In this document: positions 9,459-17,758 of the stretch, piece after piece
Numbering within the stretch: the stretch's first letter is position 1
How the letters are laid out: each line of letters opens with the position of its first letter
Assembly (NCBI RefSeq): GCF_019956415.1
Contig: NZ_JAHBDK010000017.1
Span: 1-64,000 of the forward strand
From: Pseudomonas sp. GL-B-19
GTDB taxonomy: Bacteria; Pseudomonadota; Gammaproteobacteria; Pseudomonadales; Pseudomonadaceae
Length of the DNA stretch: 64,000 nucleotides
Reading direction: 5' to 3'
Program-made: the position numbers and the translations under genes
The notes under the pieces: generated by a model
What the model was told of the DNA's origin: nothing
Database searches by the model: none
Seen by the model: only the letters and a program-made list of their open reading frames with translations

Positions 9459-10237
9459 CAGGCTTCTCCGGGTGCTTGGCCGTGGGCGGCAGCAGTGCGA
9501 GCTTCCAGATCCCTGAGAGCAGTGAGTTCGATCTCAGTGGGCTCGGCCGTGTTTTCAACCGTGTCGGCGAAGCGAATCGCCCAACCGGTGGCGGCGACCA
9601 CTTGCTCACGGGTCACGCCTGGGTGCAGCGCGGTGACCACAAATTCATGGGTGCCGGCTTCCGGTTCCATGATGCACAGGTCGGTAATAATGCCCACCGG
9701 ACCGGCGCCCGGCAGACCGAGACGCTTACGTGAATCACCGCCTTCGCCATGGCCGACCGATGTAATGAAGTCGAGTTTGTCGACAAACGAACGCGCCGAC
9801 TGCTTGAGGATGATCAGTACGCTTTTGGCCGAACCGGCAATCTCCGGTGCGCCACCAGCACCCGGCAGACGAACTTTCGGCGCATGGTAATCGCCGACCA
9901 CGGTGGTGTTGATGTTGCCGAAACGGTCGACTTGCGCAGCGCCGAGGAAGCCGACATCAATGCGCCCGCCCTGCAACCAATAGCGGAAAATCTCACCGGT
10001 CGGGACCACGGTGTCGGCGGTTTCCGCCAGCTCACCGTCACCAATCGACAGCGGCAATACGCTTGGCTTGGCGCCAATCGGACCCGATTCGTAGATCAGG
10101 ACCACATCTGGCGAGGAGGTAAGACGCGCCAGGTTGGCCGCTTTCGACGGCAGGCCGATGCCGACGAAACACACCGAACCGTTCTTCAAACGGCGAGCAG
10201 CGGCAACAGTCATCATTTCATTGGTGGTGTAGGTCAT
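9458..10237 (-). CDS. pcaJ: 3-oxoadipate CoA-transferase beta subunit
   Basis: 259 residues, family I CoA-transferase subunit B. With PcaI it moves CoA from succinyl-CoA to beta-ketoadipate. The catalytic glutamate lies in [10 protein letters not shown] near residue 50, and [13 protein letters not shown] is the typical N-terminal strand-loop. It overlaps pcaI and pcaF by one base each (TAATG and TGATG junctions), showing tight translational coupling. Confidence 0.95.
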   Translation of the reverse strand: MTYTTNEMMTVAAARRLKNGSVCFVGIGLPSKAANLARLTSSPDVVLIYESGPIGAKPSVLPLSIGDGELAETADTVVPTGEIFRYWLQGGRIDVGFLGAAQVDRFGNINTTVVGDYHAPKVRLPGAGGAPEIAGSAKSVLIILKQSARSFVDKLDFITSVGHGEGGDSRKRLGLPGAGPVGIITDLCIMEPEAGTHEFVVTALHPGVTREQVVAATGWAIRFADTVENTAEPTEIELTALRDLEARTAAAHGQAPGEA

Positions 10238-11094
10238 TACTTGGCCTCCGAAGCAGCGGCCAGCTTGGCCTGGAACTCGCTGAAGTCAGCGCAGCCGTGG
10301 ATGTATTCGTTGATCCACGCCGTGAAGGTTTCACGGTCGCGGGCAATCGGGTCCCAGGCTTGGTAGAAACGGTTGTCACGCTCGGTGTAACCATGAGCGT
10401 AGGAAGGATGCGCGCCGCCAGGTACATGGCAAACTGCGCTCAAGGCCCAGGTCGGCAGTACGCAAGCGTTCATCGGGGCATTGAGGTCGTCGACGATTTC
10501 TTCGACGGTGACGATGCAACGCTTGGCGGCCAGTGCGGCTTCTTTCTGCACACCGAGAATGCCCCACAGCAGCACGTTGCCTTTGCGGTCGGCTTTCTGC
10601 GCGTGAATGACCGTGATGTCCGGACGCACCGAAGGCACGGCTGCCAACACTTCACCGGTAAACGGGCAGGTGACGGTTTTGATCAGAGGATTGACCTTCG
10701 GCAGGTCAGAACCGGCATAGGCCCGCAGCACCGCGAACGGTAGGCCAGAGGCGCCAGCGACGTAGGCATTGGCCAGGTCGGCGTGGCTGTGTTCTTCGAT
10801 CTCCAGCGCGTGCGGCCACTGCTTTTCGACGGCATCACGCAGACGGTGCAGCGATCCCACACCCGGGTTGCCGCCCCAGGAGAAAATCAACTTGCGAGCA
10901 CAACCGGCGCCGATCAACTGGTCGTAGATCAGGTCCGGGGTCATGCGTACCAGTGTCAGGTCTTTCTTGCCCTGACGAATGATTTCATGACCCGCCGCCG
11001 TAGGGATCAAGTGAGTAAAGCCTTCGAGCGCGACTGTATCGCCGTCGTTTACGAATTGCTTCACCGCGTCGTGCAGCGAAAGGATTTCAGCCAT
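10237..11094 (-). CDS. pcaI: 3-oxoadipate CoA-transferase alpha subunit
   Basis: 285 residues, subunit A of the family I CoA-transferase. It has VALEGFTHLIPTAAGHEI, SWGGNPGVGSLHR and HAQKADRKGNV. It is the first gene of pcaIJF-HG. Upstream, within 140 bases, lies an inverted repeat like those before pcaK and pcaR (11197-11228), the probable PcaR activation site. In P. putida pcaI responds to PcaR with beta-ketoadipate. Confidence 0.95.
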   Translation of the reverse strand: MAEILSLHDAVKQFVNDGDTVALEGFTHLIPTAAGHEIIRQGKKDLTLVRMTPDLIYDQLIGAGCARKLIFSWGGNPGVGSLHRLRDAVEKQWPHALEIEEHSHADLANAYVAGASGLPFAVLRAYAGSDLPKVNPLIKTVTCPFTGEVLAAVPSVRPDITVIHAQKADRKGNVLLWGILGVQKEAALAAKRCIVTVEEIVDDLNAPMNACVLPTWALSAVCHVPGGAHPSYAHGYTERDNRFYQAWDPIARDRETFTAWINEYIHGCADFSEFQAKLAAASEAK

Positions 11095-11196
11095 GGGGCA
11101 GGCTCCCGTTTTGTTATGAACCGACAGTGGAAGAAAAAGGCGCGATGCGCAGCGCCGGAGTGCCTAGAGATTAAGCCCCTGAAAAACACCAAACAA

Positions 11197-11228
11197 TCCG
11201 ATAATCGACTATGTGTTCGTTTATCGAA
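11197..11228. promoter_or_regulatory. putative PcaR operator of the pcaI promoter
   Basis: Half-sites TCCGATAATCGAC (11197-11209) and TTCGTTTATCGAA (11216-11228) face each other over a six-base spacer. The same half-site pair with the same spacer occurs before pcaK, and the same core CGATAA occurs before pcaR. PcaR of P. putida is known to bind a GTTCGATAATCGCAC-like sequence at pcaI. Assignment as PcaR site is inference from this match. Confidence 0.75.
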
Positions 11229-11262
11229 CATATTGTTGTCTCGCTATCGATAACATCAAAAG

Positions 11263-11328
11263 CATCGCGAGCAGGCTCACTCCCACAGTTGACCGCGTTC
11301 CCCTGTGGGAGCGAGCCTGCTCGCGATG
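11263..11328. repeat. REP pair (REPIN-like), type A
   Basis: Inverted REP copies at 11263-11288 and 11303-11328 between the pcaK stop and the pcaI promoter. It may terminate or stabilise the pcaK message. Confidence 0.9.
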
Positions 11329-11365
11329 AGGTCATCAAGCTCACCAAAAATCCTGGATCAGCCCC

Positions 11366-12712
11366 TCAAGTCGCATCCGCATGACTGACCATGCCCTTGA
11401 TCACCACCGCCGTGGTCGCCAACGCCGCCGGAATCACCAGCGCCGTCAGCACTTGCTCGAAATTCCAGCCCAGCCCTAGCAATGTCGCGCCCATCCACGC
11501 ACCGAGAATCGCGCCGAAACGGCCAATTCCCAGCATCCACGACACGCCAGTCGCCCGCCCTTGGGTCGGGTAAAAACGCGCCGCCAACGATGGCATCGCC
11601 GATTGCGCACCGTTGACACACATGCCCGCCACCAGCACCAACGTCGCCAACAGCGTAATGTTGCCCAGGCTCTGCCCCACCGCGTAGGCAAACACCCCGG
11701 CCAGCAGGTAGAAAATGCCGATGACTTTGTGCGGATTGAACCGGTCCATCGCCCAACCCACGCCCACCGCACTCAGCACACCGCCAAACTGGAACAGTGC
11801 ACCAATGAACGCTGCCTGCTCCATGCTCGCGCCGCTGTCACGCATGAGCGTCGGCAGCCAACTGGTCAGCAGGTAAACGATCACCAGGCCCATGAAGTAG
11901 GTCAGCCACAGCAATAATGTGCCGGTGCTGTAAGTGCCCGAGAAGATCACCGCGAACACGTTGCGGGCTTTTACGGTTTTCTGTTCCGGCACGCTGAAAC
12001 TCGAAGCCTGAGCGACAACGCTCGGGTCGATGGGCGCCAGGGTCTTGCGTACTTTGTCAGTGCCGCGATTACGAACGACCAGGTAGCGCGCCGATTCCGG
12101 CAGCCAGAACAACAGGACGACCGCGAGGATTAGCGGCAGAATCCCGCCGATCAGCAGCAGGCTGTGCCAGCCGAACGCAGGGATCAGCTTGGCCGAGATA
12201 AACCCGCCGCCGGCCATGCCGAGGTTGAAGCCGCAGAACATGCTGGTCACCAGCAGGGACTTTTTGCGCTCCGGGGTGTATTCCGACAGCAATGTCGTGG
12301 CGTTCGGCATGCCGGCACCAAGGCCCAAGCCGGTGAGAAAGCGCAGCACCAGCAATTGATCGACATTGGTGCTGTAGGCCGACGCCAGACTGAAGGCACC
12401 AAACAACAACACCGCGCCGACCAATACGACTTTACGCCCGAAACGGTCCGCCAACGGGCCAGAACCCAGTGCGCCGAAGACCATGCCGATCAACGCAGCA
12501 CTCATGACAGGGCCAAGACTGGCGCGGTCGATGCCCCAATCCTGCGACAACGCAGGCGCAATAAAGCCCATGGCCGCCGTATCGAGGCCATCAAGGAAGA
12601 CAATCAGGAAACACAGGATCACCACTCGCCACTGATAGCGCGAAATGGGTTGAGCATTGATGAAGGACTGCACGTCGAGGCAGTTACCTACAGCAGACTG
12701 GGGCTGGTTCAT
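11366..12712 (-). CDS. pcaK: 4-hydroxybenzoate / protocatechuate MFS transporter and chemoreceptor-linked permease PcaK
   Basis: 448 residues from ATG 12712; the upstream TTG at 12730 is less likely. Twelve membrane segments of the aromatic acid:H+ symporter family: VFLDGLDTAAMGFIAPAL in helix 1, GPLADRFGRKVVL in the 2-3 loop, LPESARYLV in the mid loop. PcaK takes up 4-hydroxybenzoate and protocatechuate. It has its own PcaR-type inverted repeat 90-120 bases upstream and is flanked by pcaR and pcaI, so its role is well fixed. pobA is not in the window. Confidence 0.92.
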   Translation of the reverse strand: MNQPQSAVGNCLDVQSFINAQPISRYQWRVVILCFLIVFLDGLDTAAMGFIAPALSQDWGIDRASLGPVMSAALIGMVFGALGSGPLADRFGRKVVLVGAVLLFGAFSLASAYSTNVDQLLVLRFLTGLGLGAGMPNATTLLSEYTPERKKSLLVTSMFCGFNLGMAGGGFISAKLIPAFGWHSLLLIGGILPLILAVVLLFWLPESARYLVVRNRGTDKVRKTLAPIDPSVVAQASSFSVPEQKTVKARNVFAVIFSGTYSTGTLLLWLTYFMGLVIVYLLTSWLPTLMRDSGASMEQAAFIGALFQFGGVLSAVGVGWAMDRFNPHKVIGIFYLLAGVFAYAVGQSLGNITLLATLVLVAGMCVNGAQSAMPSLAARFYPTQGRATGVSWMLGIGRFGAILGAWMGATLLGLGWNFEQVLTALVIPAALATTAVVIKGMVSHADAT

Positions 12713-12803
12713 TATTTTTATTCCACACAAGAACGCAGTCGGACATTTGCCAGCCTGGGCCGGCGCTGCCGCGACAGTAATGATCCTGGGGAAAGACCGT
12801 CAA

Positions 12804-12835
12804 TTCGATAAACGCAAGTCTGTGCGTTTATCGAA
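12804..12835. promoter_or_regulatory. putative PcaR operator of the pcaK promoter
   Basis: Perfect inverted repeat TTCGATAAACGCA (12804-12816) and TGCGTTTATCGAA (12823-12835) with a six-base spacer. It lies in the pcaR-pcaK gap and is the best of three such sites in the cluster. The shared sequence and spacing with the pcaI site point to PcaR. Confidence 0.8.
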
Positions 12836-12865
12836 CAGCTTAGACAGAGGGCTTGGAACGGGGGC

Positions 12866-13708
12866 TTAGGCGAAGAGCTGCGCGCTGAGGTCGCGGCTGG
12901 CACTGAGCAGTCCAGGCAGGAATCGTTGCTCCAGCTCATTGCGACTGACACGGCCGGCGTGGGTGCTGACGTTCAAGGCGGCCACCACCTGACCAGAAGC
13001 GTCGTACACCGGCACGGCAATCGAGCGCAGGCCCTGTTCCAGTTCCTGATCGACGATGCACCAGCCTTGTTGCCGCACTTCTTGCAGGCATTCGAGCAGC
13101 GCCTCGGGCGTGTGCAGGGTGCGGCTGGTCTTGGCTTGCAGCTCCGCATGATCGAGGTATTCGCGCAACGAGGTGTCATCCAGCGCGGCGAGAAGAATCC
13201 GCCCCATTGAAGTGCAATAGGCCGGCAAGCGGCCGCCCACTGAAAGGTCGACCGAAATCAGCCGTTGAGTCGTTGCCGAACGGGCGATGTACAAGATGTC
13301 ATCGCCTTCCAGCGTGGCCATGTTGCACGCCTCATGAAGTTGCTCACTCATGCGGTCCAGGTACGGCTGGGCCGACACAGCCAAAGGCGTCGAAGACACG
13401 TAGGCATGGCCCAGGGTCAGCACTTTGGGCAGCAGCGAATAGGTACGACCGTCGGTGGTGGCGTAGCCGAGTTTGATCAAGGTATGCAGGCAACGTCGCA
13501 CGGCCGCGCGGGGAATTTCTGTGCGATGACTGATCTGGGCAATGGTCAGATGCCGCTTGCGCTCTTGAAACGCTTGCACCACCGCCAGGCCACGAGCCAG
13601 AGAGGTCATGAAATCGGGGTCGCCGGTCAGGGCCTGAATTCGCTTGGCAGGTGAGGCGACAATCGGCGGCGCGACTGAAGTGAAGGAGTTGCGCATTTGA
13701 TCGTTCAT
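12866..13708 (-). CDS. pcaR: IclR-family regulator of the pca genes
   Basis: 280 residues from ATG 13708 with GGAAAGGA upstream. N-terminal winged helix-turn-helix (LARGLAVVQAF, LTIAQISHRTEIPRAAVRRCLHTL, about residues 35-85) and C-terminal IclR effector domain (GRLPAYCTSMGRILLAAL, GWCIVDQELEQGLRSIAVPV, ALNVSTHAGR). PcaR uses beta-ketoadipate as co-inducer and activates pca promoters. A further inverted repeat of the same core lies 80-110 bases upstream of its start, which suggests autoregulation. Confidence 0.92.
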   Translation of the reverse strand: MNDQMRNSFTSVAPPIVASPAKRIQALTGDPDFMTSLARGLAVVQAFQERKRHLTIAQISHRTEIPRAAVRRCLHTLIKLGYATTDGRTYSLLPKVLTLGHAYVSSTPLAVSAQPYLDRMSEQLHEACNMATLEGDDILYIARSATTQRLISVDLSVGGRLPAYCTSMGRILLAALDDTSLREYLDHAELQAKTSRTLHTPEALLECLQEVRQQGWCIVDQELEQGLRSIAVPVYDASGQVVAALNVSTHAGRVSRNELEQRFLPGLLSASRDLSAQLFA

Positions 13709-13790
13709 GACAGGTCCTTTCCGAGGCGGATCAGCAGTTATTACACGCGGCCCCTGCTTCATCAGACAAGACAGGGATCGCCGAGATTGG

Positions 13791-13820
13791 GCGATTATCG
13801 AACCAAAGACCGATAATCGC
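13791..13820. promoter_or_regulatory. putative PcaR autoregulatory operator
   Basis: GCGATTATCG (13791-13800) and CGATAATCGC (13811-13820) form a perfect inverted repeat around ten bases. The half-sites share the ATAATCG core of the pcaI site but face the opposite way, consistent with a different, repressing geometry at pcaR itself. Confidence 0.7.
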
Positions 13821-14078
13821 AATCAACCCTGCACCCGGCCCAGCCTGTTCACCGCTGATTTTCGCGCTGACCACTAGATGCTTTTAATTGTGTTCGATCA
13901 CGGACTTGAAAAGTCATGTATTCGGCCTGACTTATCGACTTCATGGCACCAGAAAGACATCACTGCAAAGTGACATCATCGGCCACCTTATTAACGTAGA
14001 AAGTTGTGAGAAACAAAACCGTCACACACGAAGAACTACTTTTAACTCTCAAATGATAGTGTTCTTCGAATCGACCGC

Positions 14079-14241
14079 TATAATACACCTCAGTGGTAAC
14101 CCGATTTTTATGTACTGGTTGCACCACTGGACAGCCCGGTATTCTACCGTTGCTGCCCGCAGCAAGCGCTTGGCGCTCATTCATATGCTCCGCCAACGTC
14201 CTCGCTGAAACAGGTAACTGATGCTACGTCAGCTGTTTTTC
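14079..14241 (+). ncRNA. candidate structured small RNA
   Basis: In a 680-base gap without a convincing gene, a perfect TATAAT (14079-14084) is followed by a series of stems: CAGTGGT/ACCACTG (14091-14129) extended inside by AACC/GGTT, TTGCTG/CAGCAA (14150-14165), AGCGC/GCGCT (14165-14177), and a final AACAG/CTGTT plus CTGA/TCAG stem ending in five T (14209-14240). That is the order expected of a promoter, structured RNA of about 150 bases and intrinsic terminator. No good -35 is seen. I recognise no known sRNA family. The remainder of 13821-14388 shows nothing else. Confidence 0.35.
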
Positions 14242-14388
14242 TCTGGTGCCGTGGCCGCCTGCAACAAGGAAGTATTGTTCGCATGCCGTAAAACGATGCT
14301 TTTGGCATTGTCCCTTCCGCGAGTGTGGTCAATAGATTCGATGCAGCGCGTTTCACCAGAATTAATCTCAACTCATACAGGTAGCACT

Positions 14389-14589
14389 GTGACGAAAGAC
14401 GAACTGCGCGCGGAACTTGAGCGCCAGGAACAACGTTACAAGGAAGTTTACGGCGGGGAAGTCACCACCTACGCCGCCCAGCCCGAACCGGAACGTAAAC
14501 CCTGGCGTAAACGCGCCACCGTTCAGGATCAGGCGTTCACTCAGGAATTGCAGAAGATGGAAAAGGAACTCAAAGCCGAAGAGCCTTGA
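14389..14589 (+). CDS. conserved hypothetical small protein, charged and helical
   Basis: 66 residues from GTG 14389 (AGGT upstream). The long in-frame extension to 14221 has poor composition and no site. The protein is rich in Glu, Lys and Arg with two amphipathic stretches ([20 protein letters not shown] and [16 protein letters not shown]) joined by a Pro/Arg-rich linker. No known domain is recognised. Similar small proteins are common in Pseudomonas. It is followed by 377 bases of hairpin-rich spacer before the phosphate transporter. Confidence 0.65.
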   Translation: MTKDELRAELERQEQRYKEVYGGEVTTYAAQPEPERKPWRKRATVQDQAFTQELQKMEKELKAEEP

Positions 14590-14966
14590 CCGCCTCGGTC
14601 CAAATCCTTTCAAGGGTCTGCGTCTGCTCCCGTTAAAAGCGGGTTGCATTGATGAAGCCTTTCGCGCCCGCTACACGCGGGCAGCGGCTACCTCACCCAT
14701 CGGATGAGGTAAATGGCTCCTTTCTGACCCTCTTCTCAGATATTTCCCACAGGCGTTTAAACCTCTCGACTTCACGAGAGAAACCCTTGCGCCTGCTGTA
14801 TTTCCCTATGAATTCAATGAGTTGCAAAACCCGGTAAAACGCTGGGAGATAGGCTATCGCCACAAATTAATTCGTTGAAGAATGTTACCGATGAGAAGCA
14901 AGTGCATTGATTAGCAGTCTTTTCTGGCATAATCGCGCCCCCTTACGACCGGGTCAGAAAACCTTC
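14590..14966 (+). other. gene-free spacer with several hairpins upstream of the PiT gene
   Basis: No coding region is supported. Short stems are visible: CGCCCGC/GCGGGC near 14668-14686, CCTCA/TGAGG near 14692-14708 and CTCTCG/CGAGAG near 14763-14780. A TTGATT / CATAAT pair (14907-14912, 14928-14933) with a short 15-base spacer could be the promoter of the phosphate transporter. I see no PHO box. Confidence 0.4.
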
Positions 14967-16442
14967 ATGATCGATTTATTCAGCGGACTTGATGCTTGGG
15001 TGCTTGTGAGCCTCTTGCTCGCCCTGGCCTTTGTCCTCGCCTTCGAGTTCATCAACGGCTTTCATGACACCGCAAACGCGGTGGCTACTGTTATCTACAC
15101 CAAAGCCATGCCGCCTCATCTGGCGGTGTTCTTTTCCGGTGTGTTCAACTTCCTCGGCGTGCTGCTGGGCGGTGTTGGCGTGGCGTACGCCATCGTCCAC
15201 CTGCTGCCGGTAGAACTGCTGATCAATGTGAACACCGGTCACGGACTGGCCATGGTGTTCTCGCTGCTTGCTGCCGCCATCACCTGGAACCTGGGCACCT
15301 GGTACTTCGGTATCCCGGCGTCCAGCTCCCACACCTTGATCGGTTCGATCCTCGGTGTCGGCCTGGCCAACGCGTTGATCAACGACATTCCGCTGGCCGA
15401 TGGCGTGAACTGGCAAAAGGCGATCGATATTGGTGCCTCCCTGGTGTTCTCGCCAATGGCCGGCTTCCTCGTCGCAGCACTGGTGTTGATCGGCCTTAAA
15501 TGGTGGCGTCCACTGTCCAAGATGCACAAGACGCCGGACCAGCGCCGCAAGCTCGACGACAAGAAGCACCCACCGTTCTGGAACCGCCTGGTCCTGGTGA
15601 TCTCGGCCATGGCCGTGAGCTTCGTGCACGGTTCCAACGATGGCCAGAAAGGTATCGGCCTGATCATGCTGGTATTGATCGGTATCGTGCCGGCGCAGTT
15701 CGTACTCGACCTGAGCAGCACGACTTACCAGATCGAACGGACTCGCGATGCGACCCTGCACCTGAGCCAGTTCTACAAGCGCAACGCCGACACCCTGGGT
15801 GAATACCTGGCGCTGGGCAAAAGCATAGAGGGTGATCTGCCGGAAAAATTCCGTTGCAACCCGCAACAGACCGAACCGACCATCACCGCCCTGCTCGGCA
15901 CCCTCAAAGGTGTATCGGACTACCACTCGTTGTCGTCGGAAAGCCGCATCGAAGTACGTCGCTACCTGCTCTGCCTGGATGACACGGCAAAAAAAGTCGC
16001 CAAGTTGCCTACCCTCAATGCCCGTGAAAAGGCTGATCTGGACAAACTGCGCAAAGACTTGACCACCACCACCGAATACGCCCCGTTCTGGGTGATTCTG
16101 GCGGTTGCACTGGCGTTGGGCCTGGGCACAATGGTTGGCTGGAAGCGCGTGGTACTGACCATCGGCGAGAAGATCGGCAAGCAAGGCATGACTTACGCCC
16201 AAGGCATGTCGGCGCAGATCACCACCGCGTGCATGATCGGCCTGGCCAACATCTTCAGCCTGCCGGTGTCCACCACCCACGTGTTGTCCTCGGGCGTGGC
16301 CGGTACCATGGTCGCGAACAAAAGCGGCCTGCAAGGCGGCACGGTGAAAACCATTCTGCTGGCCTGGGTCCTGACCCTGCCTGCGACGGTGGCCCTGTCG
16401 GCCGGCCTGTTCTGGCTGGCGTCGAAGGCGCTGGGTAGCTGA
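14967..16442 (+). CDS. low-affinity inorganic phosphate transporter (PiT family)
   Basis: 491 residues from ATG 14967; the earlier in-frame start at 14907 lies in the promoter. PiT signature GFHDTANAVATVIYTKAM near the N-terminus and its repeat VSFVHGSNDGQKGIG in the second half define the family; the two halves are joined by a large soluble loop (about residues 250-370). About ten membrane segments. These proteins move metal-phosphate with protons across the inner membrane. It resembles PitA of enterics in length. A strong terminator follows 16 bases after the stop. Confidence 0.9.
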   Translation: MIDLFSGLDAWVLVSLLLALAFVLAFEFINGFHDTANAVATVIYTKAMPPHLAVFFSGVFNFLGVLLGGVGVAYAIVHLLPVELLINVNTGHGLAMVFSLLAAAITWNLGTWYFGIPASSSHTLIGSILGVGLANALINDIPLADGVNWQKAIDIGASLVFSPMAGFLVAALVLIGLKWWRPLSKMHKTPDQRRKLDDKKHPPFWNRLVLVISAMAVSFVHGSNDGQKGIGLIMLVLIGIVPAQFVLDLSSTTYQIERTRDATLHLSQFYKRNADTLGEYLALGKSIEGDLPEKFRCNPQQTEPTITALLGTLKGVSDYHSLSSESRIEVRRYLLCLDDTAKKVAKLPTLNAREKADLDKLRKDLTTTTEYAPFWVILAVALALGLGTMVGWKRVVLTIGEKIGKQGMTYAQGMSAQITTACMIGLANIFSLPVSTTHVLSSGVAGTMVANKSGLQGGTVKTILLAWVLTLPATVALSAGLFWLASKALGS

Positions 16443-16458
16443 TCCATCGCTGAATCAT

Positions 16459-16491
16459 GAAAAAGCCCGACCATTGAGTCGGGCTTTTTTG
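16459..16491 (+). terminator. intrinsic terminator of the phosphate transporter gene
   Basis: AAAAAGCCCGAC, a loop and GTCGGGCTTTTTT form a strong stem ending in a T-run. Confidence 0.9.
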
Positions 16492-16519
16492 TGGGCGCAA
16501 TTTCAAATTCAACGGAGAA

Positions 16520-16616
16520 CCCTTGTAGGAGTGAGCCTGCTCGCGATGGCGGCGGCACATCCAGCATTAACGTGACTGACACACCGCTATCGCGAGCAGG
16601 CTCACTCCTACAAGGG
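16520..16616. repeat. REP pair (REPIN-like), type A
   Basis: Inverted copies 16520-16547 and 16589-16616, between the terminators of the phosphate transporter and of ccoM. Confidence 0.9.
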
Positions 16617-16644
16617 TTTTGTATTGCCAGATATAAATTACAGG

Positions 16645-16671
16645 AAAAAAAAAGGGCAACCGAAGTTGCCC
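16645..16671 (-). terminator. intrinsic terminator of ccoM
   Basis: On the minus strand GGGCAAC-TTCG-GTTGCCC is followed by nine T, 36 bases after the ccoM stop. Confidence 0.88.
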
Positions 16672-16706
16672 AAAATGCCTTGCGTGCTCATTACATCCGG
16701 AAAGAA

Positions 16707-16820
16707 CTAAGATTTGCGCTTGTGCGAATCTTTCCAGATAAAAATTCCTAATCCTGCGAAAAACATAACCATGAGGCTGACAGTCAGCACTCCGGCGAAC
16801 ACCACGTTGTCGAAAAACAT
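16707..16820 (-). CDS. ccoM: cbb3-type cytochrome c oxidase subunit CcoM
   Basis: 37 residues: MFFDNVVFAGVLTVS, then a hydrophobic stretch to FIWKDSHKRKS. This single-helix protein closely matches the CcoM subunit seen in the P. stutzeri cbb3 oxidase structure, which stabilises the complex. The start ATG 16820 has GGAGG upstream. An ANR/FNR-type box lies 66 bases before the start and a clean terminator follows, so this is a complete monocistronic gene. It is far from any ccoNOQP operon in this window, as is usual. It is short enough to be missed by gene finders. Confidence 0.85.
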   Translation of the reverse strand: MFFDNVVFAGVLTVSLMVMFFAGLGIFIWKDSHKRKS

Positions 16821-16885
16821 GACTGGCCTCCAGGACTTGCTCTGTTGCGATAGGGCTAAGTTAACTAAACAGGCAGATGAGAAAA

Positions 16886-16899
16886 TTGACCTGGATCAA
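16886..16899. promoter_or_regulatory. ANR/FNR-type box upstream of ccoM
   Basis: TTGACCTGGATCAA matches the FNR-family consensus TTGAY-N4-RTCAA exactly. It is placed 66 bases upstream of ccoM, a suitable distance for activation under low oxygen. A weaker copy (CTGACCTGCATCAA, 16936-16949) lies further up and overlaps a small palindrome. Confidence 0.8.
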
Positions 16900-16964
16900 T
16901 GTCGCCCGAGACCGGACGTAAAGGAGGGAAAATAACTGACCTGCATCAAAAGATGCAGGGTACT

Positions 16965-17126
16965 TCAACGCTTTTTCGGCTTGTTCTTCGGTTTCTTCTT
17001 GGTTTTACCCAATGGCATCGCCTGCTCAAACGCCTGACGAACTTCGTTCAGACGTTTTTCATTAAGGTCGTGAACCCGCTTGGCGCGTTCAGAATTGAGA
17101 TCAATCAGCTTATCGTCTTGGCTCAT
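16965..17126 (-). CDS. small basic conserved hypothetical protein
   Basis: 53 residues from ATG 17126 to TGA 16965. It begins MSQDDKLIDLNSERAKRVHD, an amphipathic helix follows, and it ends in a Lys/Pro-rich tail (KTKKKPKNKPKKR). The tail may bind nucleic acid. I recognise no named family. The gene sits between ccoM and a second hypothetical on the same strand. A small palindrome CTGCATC/GATGCAG at 16941-16958 lies just after its stop. Confidence 0.65.
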   Translation of the reverse strand: MSQDDKLIDLNSERAKRVHDLNEKRLNEVRQAFEQAMPLGKTKKKPKNKPKKR

Positions 17127-17198
17127 GGTGCTCTGTGCATCGTTTGACAGGGTTGCCCTAATAATGCGGTCTGACGGCCGCGCTGACCAGCCGCAACC

Positions 17199-17540
17199 TC
17201 AAATCTGAATATCGACCCACAAGCCCTGACGCGGCTGATCTTCCATCAACGGCGCCACCGGTACCGTGTTGTCGGCATTCAGTTCGTCACCGGGAATCGC
17301 CAGATGTTCCTCCGGGTCTTCATCGGCCTCGCGACGGCGACGCTCGCGCTCCTGCTTGCGTCGCTGCTCCTCGCGCAGCTGAAAAGCGGCTTCCTCGGGA
17401 TCGCGCTGTTGCAAGTCGATCGTGCTTTCGTTGGAACTCTCCTGCACCGGCACCACCGGCGGAATATCCGGGCGCTGACGAATCGGGTCCTGCTGTGAGG
17501 TGATCGGCACGGCACTCAAGGGGAGCATCGGTGGCAGCAT
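17199..17540 (-). CDS. conserved hypothetical protein next to rapA
   Basis: 113 residues from ATG 17540, with CAGGAGA upstream; the longer frame to 17624 has no start site. Pro-rich N-terminal half, then a very charged segment with REEQRRKQERERRRRE, likely a coiled coil, and an acidic Pro-rich end finishing GLWVDIQI. No signal peptide or membrane helix. A homologous gene of unknown role stands beside rapA/hepA in other pseudomonads. It is divergent from rapA; their 218-base gap holds both promoters. Confidence 0.7.
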   Translation of the reverse strand: MLPPMLPLSAVPITSQQDPIRQRPDIPPVVPVQESSNESTIDLQQRDPEEAAFQLREEQRRKQERERRRREADEDPEEHLAIPGDELNADNTVPVAPLMEDQPRQGLWVDIQI

Positions 17541-17758
17541 GATTATTAGTCTCCTGTCAGCAGGCTGTCGGCCGCGAGGATGGCGACTTGAGCCATCGGT
17601 CGCAAACTGTGACCCGTTTGACACGAATGGGTGCCCTGGCCTGCGGGCATGGTTTCGTTGGGCTAACGTAAGACTGCGAGTTTTTATGAGAGTCCTTTGG
17701 CCCTGAAGGTCTCATTCCGTTAAGATAGCCCGCTTTTTCAAGGTGGGAGTCAGGCAGC

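Noticed and set aside
8208..9890. 560-residue plus-strand frame across pcaF/pcaJ
   Set aside because: Crosses two well-supported genes; repeat of Arg/His/Gly typical of antisense frames.
13888..14208. Possible 106-residue protein between pcaR and the small hypothetical gene
   Set aside because: No ribosome site, mixed composition, and it overlaps the hairpin series that looks like an RNA gene.
16936..16949. Second ANR-like site CTGACCTGCATCAA
   Set aside because: One mismatch in a key position and it coincides with the palindrome CTGCATC/GATGCAG; kept only as a note.
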